Assembly (NCBI GenBank): GCA_035578905.1
Contig: JAQJVL010000286.1
Span: 828,565-892,564 of the forward strand
Direction of reading: 5' to 3'
Origin: Stictocephala bisonia
Lineage: Eukaryota; Arthropoda; Insecta; Hemiptera; Membracidae
Length of the DNA stretch: 64,000 nucleotides
The notes beneath the pieces were generated by a model. That model was not told where the DNA came from. It worked only from the letters and a program-made list of their open reading frames with translations, and ran no database searches. The stretch's first letter is position 1, and every line of letters starts with the position of its first letter. Shown piece after piece: positions 61,604 through 64,000 of the stretch. A program made the position numbers and the translations under genes.

Positions 61604-62998
61604 AAGAATAAGAATAAGAATGTATTTATTCCACCAATTTTAACAGAAACAAAATACATGTATTTCTCTAGGAATTACTGTCATCCGTTTCTTGATAAGT
61701 GATGACAGCTCAGATTATATCAACTTTATAATAACATTGAACAGTCAGTAAAAAAAAAAAAAAAAACAACAGATATAATAATAAGCGGCTCGGCTTGCTG
61801 CAGTGTGCTGATCGAAACATTCCTCTTTTATATTAACAATTACTGATTAGTTATCGTTATCTATCTTGAGAAAATAAAAATCCACTATATTACTAATAAA
61901 ATTAAAATTATACTCTTTGAATGTTTGCAAAGTTTTTGCTCTTCTAGACTATGCTAAAATAATAATAAAAACCAAAATTTCCTTAAAACCAAAATTACAA
62001 CAAAATTTATTAAGAGACAATATACATACATACATATATTTACATATACATACATACATACACACATACATACACACAAGTACTGTACAACAAAAGAATA
62101 AAACAGTGCCTTTCAAATAAAAATAATCTACATAAGAATTTACTTAAACTATCATATTTATACAGCTAAAACAATATGATATTGAAATTAAAATAACCAC
62201 TATTGTAAAACGCTTAAGATTTGGTCTAGGTTATTTTGTTGTAGAAGCCAAACCTTCAGGTTACATTGAAATATGTTGAAACTTTTACTATTTTTTATTT
62301 TTACAGGTAACAAGTTAAACACTTTAGGTCCTAAAAATAAAAATGATTTCCTAAAAATAATTTTATTTACTTTTGGTCTTATAAATAGCCCTAACGAGGT
62401 GGCTCTAGTTTTATAGCTAAATGTGTTCGTATTAATGTTACCACTTCGAATGTAAAACATTTTTAAAACTTTAAAAATAAATATATACTGCAAGGGTAGT
62501 ATTTTAAAACTTCGGAAAAGTGGAATAGAAGGTTCTTGTTTTGATTTAAATGCTAGAATTCTGACAAAGTGTTTTTGTGTCAATTCTAAGGGATTTAGTA
62601 TGACCTTATTGGCACCACCCCACAGCTCAATGCCATAAGACAGTCTTGAATGTATCAAAGCAAAATACAAGGCTCTCAGCATATCTTCGCTTACTAAGTT
62701 TCTAATAAAATAGAATTTTCTTATGTTGTTTTTCAGTTGCCTGTGTAGTTGATCTGTGTGGTGCTTCCAAGATAAATTTTCATCCATGATTAGGCCTAAG
62801 TATTTTATGTGGTCGACTTGTTGAATAGAGGCACAATCACAATCTTTACTGTTTATGCATGCATGTGTGTGAATCTGCAATGCTTTATTAAATGAGAATC
62901 TTTTTTGGCCAAAGTTTATTGTTTTAGTTTTGTCTGCATTTATTACCATATTGTTATTGTCACACCAATTTTTCAGGGTATCAATGGTTATCAATGGT
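61604..62998 (-). mobile_element. 5'-truncated CR1-like LINE, minus strand
   Basis: Contains the last 264 codons of ORF2 plus a long 3' UTR, ending in GGAATAAATACATTCTTATT and further TTATTC units (plus-strand 61604-61636). The UTR holds a (TGTA)n-like tract at 62020-62082. 5' truncation at about 62998 is typical of incomplete reverse transcription. Related to, but distinct from, the LINE at 518-6230. 61401-61603 shows nothing. Confidence 0.8.
62200..62994 (-). pseudogene. LINE ORF2 C-terminus (264 codons, undamaged)
   Basis: Post-palm region: LKNWCDNNNMVINADKTKT, DHIKYLGLIMDENLSWKHHT, LYFALIHSRLSYGIELWGG, QKHFVRILAFKS, RSFKILPLQYIFIFKVLKMF and SFLFLGPKVFNLLP up to the stop at 62200. It aligns block by block with the C-terminus of the ORF2 at 4227-5816. 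No stop or frameshift in the retained part suggests a fairly young insertion. The catalytic RT domain is absent, so it is a dead fragment; the ATG at 62994 is only the first in frame. Confidence 0.88.
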
Positions 62999-63720
62999 AT
63001 GTTCTAAATGAAAAGTAATAAAATATAAATACCTCACCCACGTTGTGTCACCATAAATTAAATATAGTTATGATTCTTTATATGGGTAAATAATACTCAC
63101 TATATATAACCTACGATGACTCATACAAAAATAATGGTCACTTAGCCACGGCGTACACTGTAAATTGTTTATATAAATCATCAAGGGATGAGATGGCTCT
63201 GCAGTATTCATCAGCCATCATTCGTAATGGACTGTTTATATTTATGAGGGTTTGACCTTCGGCCATCACTTAAAAGTATGACTTTTATAACATGCAAATG
63301 TGTATTACTGTGTACAGAGCCACACGTATCGTACACTCTGTCCTATATGAAACATATTTTTATTATATTATACAGTTTATTAGTAGTTTATATGGCAAGA
63401 CATTTCGTTGATATAGTGGGTGGGCTGCATTATGTAGTGAGAATAAGTAAGGTTTATCTCAGTGTTATTAAACTGTTTTGGGGTGGAATGTTGGGACGAT
63501 AAAAATACAGAAATATAGTGAAAGCAAGGATCCCTAAAATTTACTGTCAAAAATTAGGGGATAGTAATAATACATGAAAAAAATGGTAAAAGGGTTGAAG
63601 ATTGGTAGATTGTCCTATAGTAGGCAGGTAGTTGGGTCATATAGTTAATCAACACACATATATGCGAGGCTAGGCTGACAATACAACAGTTTTGTAAATG
63701 AAAAGTGTGTATCACGAGGA
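62999..63720. other. Spacer, nothing recognised
   Basis: Short frame at 63278-63502 without recognisable motif; otherwise nothing. Confidence 0.55.
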
Positions 63721-63724
63721 TAAA

Positions 63725-64000
63725 GTGAAGAGCCATCGGAGTGACATCAGTGGGTGTGGGAACGGAGAAAGAGCCATCGGAGTGACATGAGTGGGTGTGG
63801 GAACGGAGAGAGAGCCATCGGAGTGACATGAGTGGGTGTGGGAACGGAGGAAGAGACATCGGAGTGACATGAGTGGGTGTGGGAACGGAGGAAGAGCCAT
63901 CGGAGTTAAGTTACATCAGTGGGAGTGGGAACGGAGGAAGAGCCATCGGAGTGACATGAGTGGGTGTGGGAACGGAGAAAGAGCCATCGGAGTGACATGA
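63725..64000. repeat. 41-bp minisatellite, continues past the window end
   Basis: Unit GAGCCATCGGAGTGACATGA + GTGGGTGTGGGAACGGAGRAA, 41 bp, at least six units, one with a small insertion near 63905. The minus-strand frames over it are artefacts. Confidence 0.94.

Noticed and set aside
61917..62120. 67-codon plus-strand frame with HTYIHTYIH repeats
   Set aside because: It covers the (TGTA)n-like tract in the 3' UTR of the minus-strand LINE.

Overview
This window looks like AT-rich eukaryotic nuclear DNA, most likely from an arthropod and probably an insect. That is inferred from the transposon families present (CR1/Jockey-type LINEs, a Kolobok-like TTAA element, a Penelope-like fragment, Tc1/mariner remnants and SINE-like repeats), not from any host gene. 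I found no convincing host protein-coding gene, tRNA or rRNA in the 64 kb. Every long open frame is either a retroelement or transposase relic or a by-product of a tandem repeat whose period is divisible by three.

Layout. 1-7640 is a nested stack: an old LINE ORF2 relic holds a 110-bp tandem array made from its own coding sequence. A nearly full-length CR1-like LINE (518-6230, PHD-finger ORF1 and endonuclease-RT ORF2) is inserted in that array, and a 1282-bp Kolobok-like DNA element (1013-2294) is inserted in its ORF1. 8123-8840 is a long-hairpin TA-flanked MITE, followed by a 148-bp satellite (8985-10745) and a 25-bp minisatellite (12424-13045). 14.5-22.7 kb holds a SINE-like element, a Penelope-like fragment, dispersed G-rich 36-bp minisatellites, and three LINE relics, one containing a 90-bp inverted duplication. 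22.7-34.4 kb is mostly AT-rich spacer with a 46-bp satellite, a 45-bp satellite and a second SINE. 34.4-50.8 kb holds further tandem arrays (TG, 80 bp, 117 bp, 35 bp, 106 bp), a third SINE and one copy of an unclassified interspersed repeat. 50.8-64 kb holds more LINE relics, a mariner scrap, a second copy of that interspersed repeat with an internal 47-bp minisatellite, a 5'-truncated LINE on the minus strand (61604-62998) and a 41-bp array running off the end.

The main theme is tandem-repeat birth. At two places the single-copy progenitor of a minisatellite unit can be seen elsewhere in the window: the 110-bp unit comes from a LINE ORF2 C-terminus (relative at 19150-19645), and the 47-bp unit from an interspersed repeat (single copy near 34.9-35.4 kb). 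Tandem arrays make up roughly a fifth of the window by my coordinates. No new defence, metabolic or signalling system is visible. What deserves attention is the repeat biology: nested insertions, satellite genesis, G-quadruplex-capable dispersed minisatellites and a probably unnamed SINE family.
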